A DNA stretch of 64,000 nucleotides, from contig NZ_KN196470.1 in assembly GCF_000761445.1 (NCBI RefSeq), forward strand, positions 2,046,861-2,110,860. Direction: 5' to 3'. Positions 17,958 to 27,371 of this stretch are shown piece after piece (the first letter of the stretch is position 1; each line of letters opens with the position of its first letter). Under the pieces are notes generated by a model that was not told the origin of the DNA, searched no databases, and was given only the letters and a program-made list of their open reading frames with translations. Made by a program: the position numbers and the translations under genes. This stretch comes from Oleiagrimonas soli (GTDB lineage Bacteria; Pseudomonadota; Gammaproteobacteria; Xanthomonadales; Rhodanobacteraceae).

Positions 17958-20486
17958 TCAAAGCAGACGCGCCAGATAGCCGGCGGTTTTGCCCGCGGCA
18001 GAGGCGGCCACCTGCCCAGGCGTGCCCTGCGTCACCACGCGACCGCCCTCGTCGCCCGCACCCGGCCCCATGTCGATGACCCAGTCGCAGTCGGCGATCA
18101 CGCGCAGATCGTGCTCCACCAGCAGCACGCTGTGTCCGGCCTCGACCAGTCCCTGCAGCTGCCGCATCAGACGGTCGACATCGGCCGGATGCAGGCCTGT
18201 GGTCGGCTCGTCGAGCACGTACAGCGTATGGCCGCGCGCCTGACGTTGCAGCTCGGTCGCCAGCTTGATGCGCTGGGCCTCGCCGCCGGAGAGCTCCGTC
18301 GCCGGCTGGCCGAGGCGCAGGTAACCCAGACCCACCTGCCGCAACGTGGCCAGGGCGCGCGCCAGGGCCGGCACCTCGTCGCCGAAGAAAGCGGCCGCGG
18401 CATCGACGGTCAGATCGAGCACCTCGGCGATGTTCTTGCCGTTCCAGCGCACGGCGAGAGTGTCCTCGTTGTAGCGCGCGCCGTGGCAGGTCGGACACGG
18501 CGCGAACACCGAGGGCAGGAACAGCAATCCGACCGACACGAAGCCTTCGCCCTCGCACGTCGGGCAGCGCCCCTTGGCGACGTTGAAAGAGAAGCGGCCG
18601 ACGCTGTACTTGCGCCGACGCGCTTCGGGCGTGGCGGCGAACAACTTGCGCACATGGTCGAACAGGCCGGTGTAGGTGGCCAGATTGGAGCGCGGCGTAC
18701 GGCCGATGGGCCGTTGGTCGACCACGACCTGACGCGTGATGCGTTCCGCGCCCGCGGCCAGACGACCTCCCGCAGGCAGCGGCGTGTCGCCAGCGGCCCA
18801 TTCGTCCCCCTCGTCCGGCGCTTCCGCCTGCACGCCGAGATGCGTACCGATCAGTTCCACCAGCGCCTGACTGACCAGGCTGGACTTGCCGGCGCCGGAC
18901 ACGCCGGTGACGGCCGTCATCACGCCCAGCGGCACGTCCACGTCGAGTCCCTGCACGTTGTTGCGCGTGATGCCCTCCAGCCGCAGCCATGCCTGCGCTT
19001 CGCGCGGCGTGCGGCGCGGCCCGGCATCGGCCGCGAACAGATAGTCCCGCGTGTGCGAGGCGGTGCAGTCGCGCAGCCTGTCGGGCGGCCCGCTGTAGAG
19101 CACTTCGCCACCCTGCTCGCCCGCGTCCGGCCCGATGTCGACCAGCCAGTCGGCCGCGCGGATCACGTCCAGCTCGTGCTCGACCACGAACACCGAATTG
19201 CCGCCGCTGCGCAAGCGCGCCAGCGCCCGCAGCAACGCTTCGGTGTCGGCCGGATGCAGGCCCGCCGACGGTTCGTCCAGCACGTAGACCACACCGAACA
19301 GCTTGGCCCGCAGCTGCGTCGCCAGACGCAGGCGCTGCAGTTCGCCCGGCGACAAGGTCGGCGTGCTGCGGTCCAGCGACAGATAGCCCAGGCCGAGATC
19401 GTCCAGCGTGGCGATGCGCTCGCACAGATCCTGCACGATGCGTTCGGCCACCAGGCGCGTTTGCGGATGCGCGCGGGCCTCGTCGGCTGCCGGCCCGGCA
19501 TCGCGCAGACGCTCGGCAAGCTGACGCATCGGCAACTGCGAAGCAGTGGCGATGTCCATGCCGGCGAACGTCACCGCCAGCGCTTCGCGGCGCAGGCGTC
19601 CGCCGCCGCAGGTCGGACACGGGCTGGACACCAGATAGCGCGATACGCGCTTCTTGATGTTCTCGCTGGTCGCATTGGCGAACGTGTGCATCACGTATTC
19701 GCGGGCGCTGACGTAGGTGCCCTTGTAGTTGCCGGCCTCGCCGCGCGCATAGGCGGCGCGCGCCTCGGCCGGCGGCGTGTCGCGGAACACCGGCACCACC
19801 GGCTGTTCCTTGGTGAACAGGATCCAGTCGCGGTCGGACTGCGGCAGGTCGCGCCACGGCACGTCCACGTCGTATCCCAGCGTGACCAGGATGTCGCGAT
19901 AGTTCTTGCCCTGCCAGGCCGGCGGCCAGGCCGCGATGGCGCGCTCGCGGATGGTCAGCGAAGGATCGGGCACCATCGATGCCTCGGTCGCATCGAACAC
20001 CTTGCCGATGCCGTGGCAGGCCGGGCACGCGCCGGCTGGTGTGTTGGGCGAGAACGCGTCCGATTCCAGCATCGCCTGGCCGGCGGGATAGTCGCCGGCG
20101 CGCGAATACAACATGCGCAGTGCGTTGGAGAGTGTGGTCAGACTGCCCACGGACGAACGCGCGCTGCTGCCGCCACGGCGCTGCTGCAGCGCCACCGCGG
20201 GTGGCAATCCGTCGACCGCATCGACATCCGGTACGCCGGCCTGCTCGATCAAGCGTCGCGCATACGGCGCCACCGACTCGAAGTAGCGCCGCTGCGCCTC
20301 TGCATACACGGTGCCGAATGCCAGCGACGACTTGCCCGAACCGGACACGCCCGTGAACACCACCAGCGCGTCGCGCGGCACATCCACATTCACTTGCTTG
20401 AGATTGTGCTCGCGAGCGCCGCGCACCCGCACGCAGCCGTTGTCTTCCAGCGAAGGCGCGGAGGGTGTCGATGACGTGCCGGACAT
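17958..20486 (-). CDS. UvrA2-type ABC ATPase (excinuclease subunit A-like)
   Basis: An 842-residue twin-ATPase protein. The first Walker A is [10 protein letters not shown] (46-55). The second is [10 protein letters not shown] in the C-terminal half. The signature sequences are [15 protein letters not shown] and [15 protein letters not shown]. CxxC zinc modules are present ([38 protein letters not shown]). It is about 100 residues shorter than canonical UvrA (about 940), with little between the first Walker A and the first zinc module. This fits UvrA2/class II proteins, which lack the UvrB-binding domain and are linked to resistance to DNA-binding drugs. No uvrB is nearby. The ATG at 20486 begins the conserved protein; a longer frame upstream has no homology. 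Confidence 0.88.
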   Translation of the reverse strand: MSGTSSTPSAPSLEDNGCVRVRGAREHNLKQVNVDVPRDALVVFTGVSGSGKSSLAFGTVYAEAQRRYFESVAPYARRLIEQAGVPDVDAVDGLPPAVALQQRRGGSSARSSVGSLTTLSNALRMLYSRAGDYPAGQAMLESDAFSPNTPAGACPACHGIGKVFDATEASMVPDPSLTIRERAIAAWPPAWQGKNYRDILVTLGYDVDVPWRDLPQSDRDWILFTKEQPVVPVFRDTPPAEARAAYARGEAGNYKGTYVSAREYVMHTFANATSENIKKRVSRYLVSSPCPTCGGGRLRREALAVTFAGMDIATASQLPMRQLAERLRDAGPAADEARAHPQTRLVAERIVQDLCERIATLDDLGLGYLSLDRSTPTLSPGELQRLRLATQLRAKLFGVVYVLDEPSAGLHPADTEALLRALARLRSGGNSVFVVEHELDVIRAADWLVDIGPDAGEQGGEVLYSGPPDRLRDCTASHTRDYLFAADAGPRRTPREAQAWLRLEGITRNNVQGLDVDVPLGVMTAVTGVSGAGKSSLVSQALVELIGTHLGVQAEAPDEGDEWAAGDTPLPAGGRLAAGAERITRQVVVDQRPIGRTPRSNLATYTGLFDHVRKLFAATPEARRRKYSVGRFSFNVAKGRCPTCEGEGFVSVGLLFLPSVFAPCPTCHGARYNEDTLAVRWNGKNIAEVLDLTVDAAAAFFGDEVPALARALATLRQVGLGYLRLGQPATELSGGEAQRIKLATELQRQARGHTLYVLDEPTTGLHPADVDRLMRQLQGLVEAGHSVLLVEHDLRVIADCDWVIDMGPGAGDEGGRVVTQGTPGQVAASAAGKTAGYLARLL

Positions 20487-20621
20487 GCTGTTTCCTAGTG
20501 AAAACCGAAGGGAACGGTAACAGGCTCCGTCCGCAGACATTCGCCTGCGGATGTTGCCAAATGGCGAACCAGGGTGTTTCCTGAACGTGAGAATGCCATC
20601 CCGGACGAACGAGGCAACGCC

Positions 20622-20855
20622 ATGAACGAACATGCACCGAAGACGCCCACGGAAGACGCGGCCCACACAGGACGCTGGATCGGGCTGAGCCTGGCCATCG
20701 GCGCAGGTCTGGGCGTGGCGTTCGGCGCCATGATAGGCGCGTTGACCGGTCACCTGGCTCTCGCCGTGGGTCTGGGAACGAGCTTCGGCTCCGGCATCGG
20801 CGTAATGCTGGGTGTCGTGCTCGCGGTCGCACGGTCGCGGCACAGAAATCCATAG
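20622..20855 (+). CDS. Small two-span membrane protein
   Basis: A 77-residue protein. A polar N terminus (MNEHAPKTPTEDAAHTGRW) is followed by two Gly/Ala-rich hydrophobic helices (about 20-42 and 46-67) and a basic end (ARSRHRNP). The ATG has GAGG about 9 nt upstream. It lies divergent from the UvrA2 gene. The family is not recognised; Gly-zipper-like spacing in both helices suggests tight helix packing. Confidence 0.65.
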   Translation: MNEHAPKTPTEDAAHTGRWIGLSLAIGAGLGVAFGAMIGALTGHLALAVGLGTSFGSGIGVMLGVVLAVARSRHRNP

Positions 20856-20974
20856 ACGACTCCATGCACGGCTCCGGTTCATGCCGTGCCGACGATGCGC
20901 ACGACAGCGGTTGAAAGGCAGACGCAAGCTTACCGGGCTAGCCTCGAACGGCCCCGTACCGCCGCCCATGCCCC

Positions 20975-21976
20975 ATGCACGATTCGTGGAATCTCTGGCA
21001 TTTCGCCGTTCATGCACTGGCCGTGCATGGGATCGCGCCGCTGCTTGTCTGGCTGCATGTGCAAGGCATGACGGATTCGCCGACCGACATCGCCACCGCG
21101 TTGATGATCAGCGCCGCCGAAGTCGCCTGCATCGTGCTGCTGTTCCGACCGCTGGAGTCGCTGATTCCGGCCGAACACTGGCCCGACCGGCGCTTCGCGC
21201 GCATCGACCGTTTCTACACGCTGCTGAAATATTTCGGCGTGCTGCCGATCTTCGTCTATCTGCTGTTCCAGCCGGCCGTGTTCGAGATCGGGCGACTGTT
21301 CGGCGACAGCGGCAGTGGCGCGGACGGGCCGTCTTCGCTGATCTCGCTGCAGGAACTGCTTCCCTGGCTGCGCGGCCACGACGTGGTGCAGTTCGTGATC
21401 TACTTCGCCCTCTTCGACCTGGTCTACTACCTGATTCACCGCCTGCAGCATGCGGTGCCGTGGTGGTGGGCGCTGCACAGCCTGCATCACAGTCAGCGCC
21501 AGCTGAACTGCTGGTCCAACGACCGCGACCACTACCTGGACGACCTGTTCGAGCTGCTCATCATCACCGGCGTGTCCTACGTCATCGGCGTGCAGCCGGT
21601 CGATTACGCCCTGCTGATCGTGCTCGGCGATCTGGTGCAGATCTTCTCGCACGCCAACGTGCGCGTGCGCTTCGGCAAGGTGCTGGACAAGATCCTGGTT
21701 GACCCGGTGTATCACCGTCATCACCACATGGTGATCGATCCCGAACGACCGCATCTTCACGACTGCAATTTCGCGCTGGTGTTTCCGCTGTGGGACATCC
21801 TGTTCGGCACGGCGCTGTACGGTGAGAAGAGGCATCCCTGCGGCGTCGACGATCCGGCCATCGACGCCGACAACGAGAAGAGCTTCCTGGGTCAGCAATG
21901 GGCCGGATTGCAGCGATTCTGGAACGCGCTGCGCGGACGACAAACCGCCGCGGATCAGCCAGAACGCCTGGCATAA
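20975..21976 (+). CDS. Sterol desaturase / fatty-acid hydroxylase family protein
   Basis: A 333-residue integral membrane protein with the di-iron histidine boxes of the family: HRLQH (155-159), HSLHH (168-172) and HRHHH (247-251), plus H226. Hydrophobic segments occur near 45-60, 85-105, 138-155 and 195-222. Members hydroxylate or desaturate lipids using O2 and a membrane electron donor; the substrate here is unknown. The length is normal for bacterial members. The upstream gap is short, but the gene is not clearly co-transcribed with the small membrane protein. Confidence 0.88.
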   Translation: MHDSWNLWHFAVHALAVHGIAPLLVWLHVQGMTDSPTDIATALMISAAEVACIVLLFRPLESLIPAEHWPDRRFARIDRFYTLLKYFGVLPIFVYLLFQPAVFEIGRLFGDSGSGADGPSSLISLQELLPWLRGHDVVQFVIYFALFDLVYYLIHRLQHAVPWWWALHSLHHSQRQLNCWSNDRDHYLDDLFELLIITGVSYVIGVQPVDYALLIVLGDLVQIFSHANVRVRFGKVLDKILVDPVYHRHHHMVIDPERPHLHDCNFALVFPLWDILFGTALYGEKRHPCGVDDPAIDADNEKSFLGQQWAGLQRFWNALRGRQTAADQPERLA

Positions 21977-22188
21977 GCTCCAGATTCGCGTCATCGGCCT
22001 GCAGAGGCATGCGCGCAAGCGACGATCGACGCCATGCCCCGGTGTCGATGAGGTCATCTTCGGCGAAAGCGCCCTGTCTGCAACGGACGCCACGCTTGAG
22101 CGACGCCGCTCGTCTGATTCATCCCCATGCGTCACGCGGCAACCGTATCGCGCATCGACGGAGCGTTGCGTCCCGGCGACCCGCCATA

Positions 22189-22220
22189 AAAAAGCGCCCG
22201 CGCGTATCCGCGGGCGCTTG
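22189..22220 (-). terminator. Rho-independent terminator of the S53 peptidase gene
   Basis: An 11-bp perfect stem (AAGCGCCCGCG with its complement, 22193-22203 and 22210-22220) has a 6-nt loop and a T tract on the minus strand (A run 22189-22194). It lies 20 bp past the peptidase stop. Confidence 0.92.
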
Positions 22221-22240
22221 AAAATCACCTGACAAACGAC

Positions 22241-24163
22241 TCAGTGGCCGTGACCGTGGTGCCCATGGCCCTCGTAGGAACTCAGCAGGATGGCCAGTCG
22301 AGTCACATCGGGCGTGCCGACGCCGGTCGCGGGGTCGTACCCCTGTGCTCCCTGCCAGAACCAGTTGTCGCCGGAGGCGATGTCGTTGAACGGGGAATCC
22401 GGGCCATACCCGTACTGACGCAGCAGACGATAGAGCTGCGGGGCCAGCAGACCGATGCGGCCACCGTTGCGCTGATTGACCAGCGCGGTGATGCCGTTCA
22501 ACTGCGGCGCCACGAAGCTGGTGCCGCCACTGCCCTGGCCGAGGCCGCCGTCGGCGCTGGAATAGACCAGATAGCCGGTGAACGGATCGGCATTCATCGA
22601 GATGTCCGGCACGTTGCGACCGGCATAGTTCGCGCGCAGATCGAGATAAGTGACGGTCGGATCGACATCCAGCTCGGTCAGGCTCTGTCCCGACGCGCTG
22701 CGCTGCATGCCGGCGACGCCGTACTGGTACCACGGACGATGCCAGTACACGCTGACGCCGCCGCCACCGCCGGACGAGAAGATACCGGCATCGACCGGCG
22801 ACAGCCCGTAGCAGGTCTGGAAGAAGTCCGACAGGTAGTCCCACGACCAGGCACGTTCGCCAGTCACCTGGATCGGGTAAGTGCCCGAACCGCAGTTGCC
22901 CGACAGCGAAACCGGCTCGGTGGTGCCGCCGGCCGCGGTCATGTACGGCGAGCTGGACGGCCAGTCGACCGACAGCGGCGTGGTGAAGCTGGGCGCGGAC
23001 AGCGTCCGGTTGGTGTCATAGGCACCGGAATCGCCGCTGGCGGTGAACAGGGTGATGCCCTGGACCGCCGCCTCCATGAAGGCCTGGTTCAACGCTTTCA
23101 TCGTGTCCGTGTAATCGACGCCACCGTTGAGTTCCGGGTAGTAGTAGATCTCCGGAAGGCCCCAGCTGTAGGACAGCGAATCGACCCGGTTGTCGGACAC
23201 GACCTGATAGAACATGTCGATGCCGCCCTGGCTGCTGTTGGGCGCGTCGTACACGACCACGTCGGCGTACGGCGCCAGTCCACCGGCCTGCTCGACGTCC
23301 AGTGAGGTCTCGCCGGAACCCGCATCGGCACCGAAATCGCCGCCACCGTCGACATGAATCTTGCTGATGCGATCGGCCTTGCTCGGTAGACCGATCAGAT
23401 TCCAGTAGGTGTAGGCGTCGTCGGCCAGGAAATCCGCGTAGGTCGCCACGCCCAGCGTGGTGCCAGCACCCGTGGTGCCCTCGGCGTACAGCGGATTGAT
23501 GTCGTACAGATTGGCCACGTCCGCCACGGTGTACTGCCCGGGCACGCCAGTGGCGATGGTGTTCGAGCTGGGCACGAGCTTGAGCGCATCGGCATGGGCG
23601 ATGCGCGTCGTCGATGCGTTCATCGGCTTGAACTGATACTCGTTGCTGAGACCGACGATGGCGATGACGTCGTTGTCCAGCAGCAGCTTGGGCATGCGCG
23701 GCTGATGACGCGGACGATGGAAGCGATGCCGACGATGCGGATGATGACGGACGTCGTTCTCCTGGAAATCGTCCACCTGCGTCTGCAGCACGCTCTCGAA
23801 CACGCTCGCCGGACCGCTCACGGTCATGGCCAGATGATCGTCGAAGATCTTGTCGACCGTCAGGCCCTGGCTCTCCAGATAACGCTGCGTGCGCTTGAGC
23901 TGACCGGGTGCCGGCGCGAAATGGGTGACGAATTCGCGCAGAGTGAGAAAGTCCCGGTAATGCGGACTGCCCGGCGTGACCGTCTCCTGGATGTACCGCT
24001 CCAGCTGATACGGATTACGCACACCGAACACGATCGTGGTGGTGATGGTGTCGTTGGTCGGCCCGAGCTGCTGCGTATCGGCGCGGGCCGGAGACGTGGC
24101 AAAAAGCCCCGTCATCCCTGCCGCCGACGTCAGCAGCAAGGCACATAAGGTACGGCGAAACAT
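22241..24163 (-). CDS. Secreted S53 (sedolisin) serine-carboxyl peptidase
   Basis: A 640-residue prepro-enzyme. The signal peptide spans residues 1-28. Residues about 33-165 are the pro-kumamolisin activation domain. A His/Arg-rich linker (140-155) sits at the pro/mature junction. The catalytic domain holds the sedolisin Glu-Asp-Asp-Ser set: E285 and D289 in GETSLDVEQAGG, D378 in ASGDSGA, and S549 in GGTSFVAP. The C-terminal calcium-site region is about 593-619 (NDIASGD, GYDPATGVGTPD). The protein ends with a nine-residue His/Gly tail. It probably degrades protein outside the cell at acidic pH, like other sedolisins. The ATG at 24163 has GGAGGG 7 nt upstream. Confidence 0.95.
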   Translation of the reverse strand: MFRRTLCALLLTSAAGMTGLFATSPARADTQQLGPTNDTITTTIVFGVRNPYQLERYIQETVTPGSPHYRDFLTLREFVTHFAPAPGQLKRTQRYLESQGLTVDKIFDDHLAMTVSGPASVFESVLQTQVDDFQENDVRHHPHRRHRFHRPRHQPRMPKLLLDNDVIAIVGLSNEYQFKPMNASTTRIAHADALKLVPSSNTIATGVPGQYTVADVANLYDINPLYAEGTTGAGTTLGVATYADFLADDAYTYWNLIGLPSKADRISKIHVDGGGDFGADAGSGETSLDVEQAGGLAPYADVVVYDAPNSSQGGIDMFYQVVSDNRVDSLSYSWGLPEIYYYPELNGGVDYTDTMKALNQAFMEAAVQGITLFTASGDSGAYDTNRTLSAPSFTTPLSVDWPSSSPYMTAAGGTTEPVSLSGNCGSGTYPIQVTGERAWSWDYLSDFFQTCYGLSPVDAGIFSSGGGGGVSVYWHRPWYQYGVAGMQRSASGQSLTELDVDPTVTYLDLRANYAGRNVPDISMNADPFTGYLVYSSADGGLGQGSGGTSFVAPQLNGITALVNQRNGGRIGLLAPQLYRLLRQYGYGPDSPFNDIASGDNWFWQGAQGYDPATGVGTPDVTRLAILLSSYEGHGHHGHGH

Positions 24164-24477
24164 AATGAATCCCTCCGCTAGAAAAACGTGATTCCCTCGA
24201 GATGGAAGGCGTCCGGCAGGCCTATCGAACTCCCCACGGCCATGCACGGGCGCGTCGCGTGCAGAGACGCGATCCCTACGAGGTATAGGTGGGCGAAGGC
24301 TTCGCTGTCAAGAAAGGCCGCGAATATGCTTATGGCATGAAGTCGCGAAAAACTTTCTTTGTCCGCATATATCTCCGAATTAAGAGGACTTTGATAACGT
24401 CTCGCGAACGAATGCAGCGATGCCATCCAATGCCGGGCCATCGCCATTCACACTTTTCGAGTGCATGACAAACGCCG
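24164..24477. other. Upstream region of the S53 peptidase gene
   Basis: About 310 bp between the peptidase start and the terminator of the glucanase gene. No gene is seen. It should hold the peptidase promoter. The stretch around 24330-24400 is AT-richer than its surroundings, which fits a regulatory region, but I cannot assign hexamers confidently. Confidence 0.4.
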
Positions 24478-24478
24478 C

Positions 24479-24511
24479 AAAAAGCACGCTGCCCGAAAAC
24501 GGACAGCGTGC
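24479..24511 (-). terminator. Rho-independent terminator of the GH64 gene
   Basis: Arms GCACGCTG (24484-24491) and CAGCGTGC (24504-24511), with an inner CCG/CGG extension after one mismatch, are followed by five T on the minus strand. It lies 19 bp past the glucanase stop. Confidence 0.88.
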
Positions 24512-24530
24512 ATTCGATCGACGATGGCGA

Positions 24531-26072
24531 TTACCAGCCGATCGTGAAGGTCACGTCCGTCGGCGCCGCGGTGTGCAGCGAAGGGCTGAAGCCGCCGACG
24601 TCGTCGTAGGCGAAGCCGTAGGCCTTGGCGTCGATGCTGTGGTCATGCCAGAACTTCGCATACCAGTTGGCCAGGGTGCCCGCCGGGTAATGCGCGAACT
24701 GGTCGTACCACAGCGACGGATTCGCGGCGACGTGACGGTTCAACGCCGCGCACAACTGCGCCTGGATCTGCAACTGCGTGCCCACGTCGCTGGCGCCGCT
24801 GGCATCGTTCAGCAGCCCGTTGCCGAGCAGCACTTCGGACGTCGTCGGCTCGCCGTTGATGTAGTACGTGCCGTTGGCGTTGCCGCCGGTGAACACGAAC
24901 GTGTTGCCGTAGACATGGCCGGTGAACGTGCCCAGGTTGTCCAGTGTGAAGACCAGGTTCTGGCTGCGGAACTGGTTCCACACGGCATCGATGTAGCTCT
25001 GCAGATAGTTCGCGTTCGGCTGCCCCGATCCGAAGCTTCCGTGGGCGGGAGCCAGTATGCGGTACGGCGCCTGCGACTGCGCCAGCGATGCGAACGCGGA
25101 CGGCAGCGAGGACTGGAAGTCCGAGAACAGCTGACTGCGCGATTCGGTCAGCGGCTCGCCGACGGTCTGGTCGTAGCCGTTCAATCCCTGCACGTGCAGC
25201 TTCAGCGGAAAACCGAACTGGTCCACGCGCGTGGTATTGACGAAGATGCCGGGGTTGCCCGAACCCGGCGGCAAGATCGCCATCTCGCCGAAATCGAAAT
25301 AGACATCGATGTTGGGGTCGGTCGGGTTCTCGATGTTGGCGCCGGCGTAGCCGATGTTGCCGTTGCCGTCGACCACCACGCGGATATACATGGGCGAGCC
25401 GACCGAGAACAGGATGCGCGCCGAATTGATCGGCGGAATCGTCACCGAGCCCATCTGCGCAATGGTGTGGAAGTAGTTGGTGTAGCCCACGCCGTTCTTC
25501 ACCAGCGCGCCGTTGTCGGCGGTCGACATCGGTTGCAGATTGCCGGAGGCGTCGACATAGACGAACTGCCCCGTCGACCAGGACTTGCCGATGATGGCCC
25601 AGTAGACCTGGCTGTCGGCCCAGTGCCCGTTGGTCTGATTGACGATGTGGAAGGTGGTCTGGCCGTTCCAGCTGCCGCTTCCACCGCCACCGCCGCCACC
25701 GGAACCCGTACCGCCGCCGGTGTCGCCGTTGACCGTGTAGGCGTAGGTCGCACTGTCGTAGGCCGGCGAGCCCTTGTTGTAGGTGAACGAGTAACTCAGG
25801 TTCGAACCGGTCGAGACCGGCGACACCGCCGTCTCGTAGCGCGCGTTCGCGCTGTTGTAGGTCATGCGGATGTTCTGCTGCACGCCGCCATTGAGCACGT
25901 AGTGCACGTCGACCCATGTGGTCGTAGTGCCGGTCGGCGCAAACCAGATGGTCGCGGTGGAACCCGCGACGTCCACGCCCTGGTTGTAGTCGCTCGCCGT
26001 CTGCGCTTGCGCCGGCGCCCAAAGCGCCAGCATCACGGCAAGCAGGGATATCCATGTGACTATCCGTTTCAT
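24531..26072 (-). CDS. Secreted endo-beta-1,3-glucanase, CBM56-GH64
   Basis: A 513-residue precursor. The signal peptide spans 1-24 (cleavage near AQAQ). Residues about 28-112 resemble CBM56 (DYNQGVDVAGSTATIWF, TTWVDVHYVLNGGVQQNIRM), a beta-1,3-glucan-binding module. A Gly/Ser linker follows (116-134). The GH64 domain runs from about 137 to the end (TTFHIVNQTNGHWADSQVYW; NPTDPNIDVYFDFGEMAI; YHINGEP-like TYYINGEPTTSEVL). GH64 enzymes are inverting laminarinases of thaumatin-like fold that cut fungal or algal beta-1,3-glucan. The ATG at 26072 has a perfect AAGGAGG SD. It is transcribed alone, next to the S53 protease, and the two may serve the same lytic lifestyle. Confidence 0.9.
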   Translation of the reverse strand: MKRIVTWISLLAVMLALWAPAQAQTASDYNQGVDVAGSTATIWFAPTGTTTTWVDVHYVLNGGVQQNIRMTYNSANARYETAVSPVSTGSNLSYSFTYNKGSPAYDSATYAYTVNGDTGGGTGSGGGGGGGSGSWNGQTTFHIVNQTNGHWADSQVYWAIIGKSWSTGQFVYVDASGNLQPMSTADNGALVKNGVGYTNYFHTIAQMGSVTIPPINSARILFSVGSPMYIRVVVDGNGNIGYAGANIENPTDPNIDVYFDFGEMAILPPGSGNPGIFVNTTRVDQFGFPLKLHVQGLNGYDQTVGEPLTESRSQLFSDFQSSLPSAFASLAQSQAPYRILAPAHGSFGSGQPNANYLQSYIDAVWNQFRSQNLVFTLDNLGTFTGHVYGNTFVFTGGNANGTYYINGEPTTSEVLLGNGLLNDASGASDVGTQLQIQAQLCAALNRHVAANPSLWYDQFAHYPAGTLANWYAKFWHDHSIDAKAYGFAYDDVGGFSPSLHTAAPTDVTFTIGW

Positions 26073-26647
26073 GTCGTTTCCTCCTTGTGATCTTCCTGAT
26101 GGTCCGAAGCACCGCCCCTGTGAGGGCACGGTGGCCTGTCGCATCCCGGCAGGCCGTCTTTCATGGTGCGCACGCGTGGCGAGACAGAACGCGAATTAGC
26201 TCTAGGTATTCGAATCCAACCGGTATGCATATCCTCATGCCGCTTGGTTCTATGCAGTTTTGCAGTCGTGCGGATGAACGTAGTCGCCTACTAGCGAAAA
26301 TCACTCAAACAGGACTCATCCACGTGAACATCTTCCGGCCACATGCGTAGGTTGCAGCCATGGCTTTTTAGACTGACAACCGCATGGCGGCTCAGACAAT
26401 CGATCGGAACATTTGCCGAAACGTGAGACATCGCGAACGATGTCCCCACGGTCATGCCGAGGCAAGAATTCCTGCGGCAGGCGGAGCAGATAAAACTCGC
26501 CCAACGATGTACGCGAGTCGAACTGAGGGAGAAGTCGTTTGTGACGCGAATGCAACCAAGCGTCCCGCAGAACCATGCGCACGACTTCTGCAAGCAACCG
26601 ATCATTGCGCACATTCAAATGGAAAGGCGGCACACCGCCTCTCCAGA
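26073..26647. other. Intergenic region without a recognisable gene
   Basis: About 575 bp upstream of the glucanase gene. Short frames exist on both strands (for example plus 26454 and minus 26614) but none has a ribosome-binding site or known motif. The glucanase promoter should be here. Near 26624-26640 a short stem (GGCGG/CCGCC) adjoins the 34-bp palindrome. Confidence 0.4.
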
Positions 26648-26681
26648 CGGCGACGGTTCGGCAGCTGCCGAACCGTCGCCG
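26648..26681. repeat. Perfect 34-bp palindrome
   Basis: CGGCGACGGTTCGGCAG followed immediately by its exact reverse complement, with no loop. It starts 5 bp past the stop codon of a small minus-strand gene. No T tract follows on that strand. It could be a loop-less terminator, a protein-binding site or a mobile-element end. Confidence 0.9.
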
Positions 26682-26686
26682 GCAGC

Positions 26687-26902
26687 TCAGTTGGTCGACT
26701 GCGGGCAGGTTCCCATCTCTACGCACTGTCGCAGATCTGGGCAGTACTCGTAACCGACCGGGCACTTCGGCAAGAGCTGTGTCGAAACGCCCTTGACCGC
26801 ATGACCCTCGGCCGTGCGGGTCGCCGCTTGCGTCATGAACGCTGCGCCGGAAAAGATCACTGCGACGGCGAGCGTGTTCAGGATCATCTGACTCTTTTTC
26901 AT
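26687..26902 (-). CDS. Small Cys-rich secreted protein
   Basis: A 71-residue precursor. A signal peptide (residues about 1-26, MKKSQMILNTLAVAVIFSGA then AFMTQA) leads to a 45-residue mature peptide with four cysteines in CPVGYEYCPDLRQCVEMGTC, spaced C-x6-C-x5-C-x5-C, consistent with two disulfides. The ATG has GGAG about 9 nt upstream. Longer frames would hide the signal. I do not know the family. It stands alone, with a perfect palindrome just behind it. Signal, SD and Cys spacing make it a likely real gene. Confidence 0.65.
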   Translation of the reverse strand: MKKSQMILNTLAVAVIFSGAAFMTQAATRTAEGHAVKGVSTQLLPKCPVGYEYCPDLRQCVEMGTCPQSTN

Positions 26903-27371
26903 GGCAAATACTCCGTTTGCTGAATCCATTGACGATGGATGCATCCGTACATCGATCCGTGTCGCCAAATGGAAATCGCGGACCGCACGAGGCTCGCATC
27001 CGTGAAACCCCGTGACACCATAAGCGCACAACCTCACCCTGAAGATCAAGAGGTGCAATCGTGATCCAGGTCCAAGGTTGGAGAAAGTCGACTCACAAAC
27101 GATCACTGGCGACTCATAATGACGCTTGGAGTACGCATCCTGGTCGACTGCAGAGAAAATCCCGTCGGCGGTCGATGGACGTCTGTATATACTTCGGCGG
27201 CCAGTGCGATGCATGCAGTCTGGCATGGACTGACCGGAGCTGGAGTTTGCTTGCCCGCCAGCCCTGGCGTGAGAGTTTACTGCGGTTATGATGCGAAAAC
27301 GTCGTTCGCTGATTCTGGCCAAACGCAGATGAAAGTCGAATGTCTCTCCCTCACTGCAGCAGCGCTCAATC
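26903..27371. other. Intergenic region without a recognisable gene
   Basis: About 470 bp between the divergent small secreted-protein gene and the sulfotransferase gene. No supported gene is seen; it must contain both promoters. Confidence 0.4.

Noticed and set aside
18111-20474. A 787-codon plus-strand frame opposite the UvrA-like gene
   Set aside because: An antisense shadow; the minus-strand protein has both Walker A motifs and the zinc modules.
26454-26753. A 99-codon plus-strand frame as a gene
   Set aside because: It has no SD or motif, and runs through the palindrome into the antisense of the Cys-rich protein gene.
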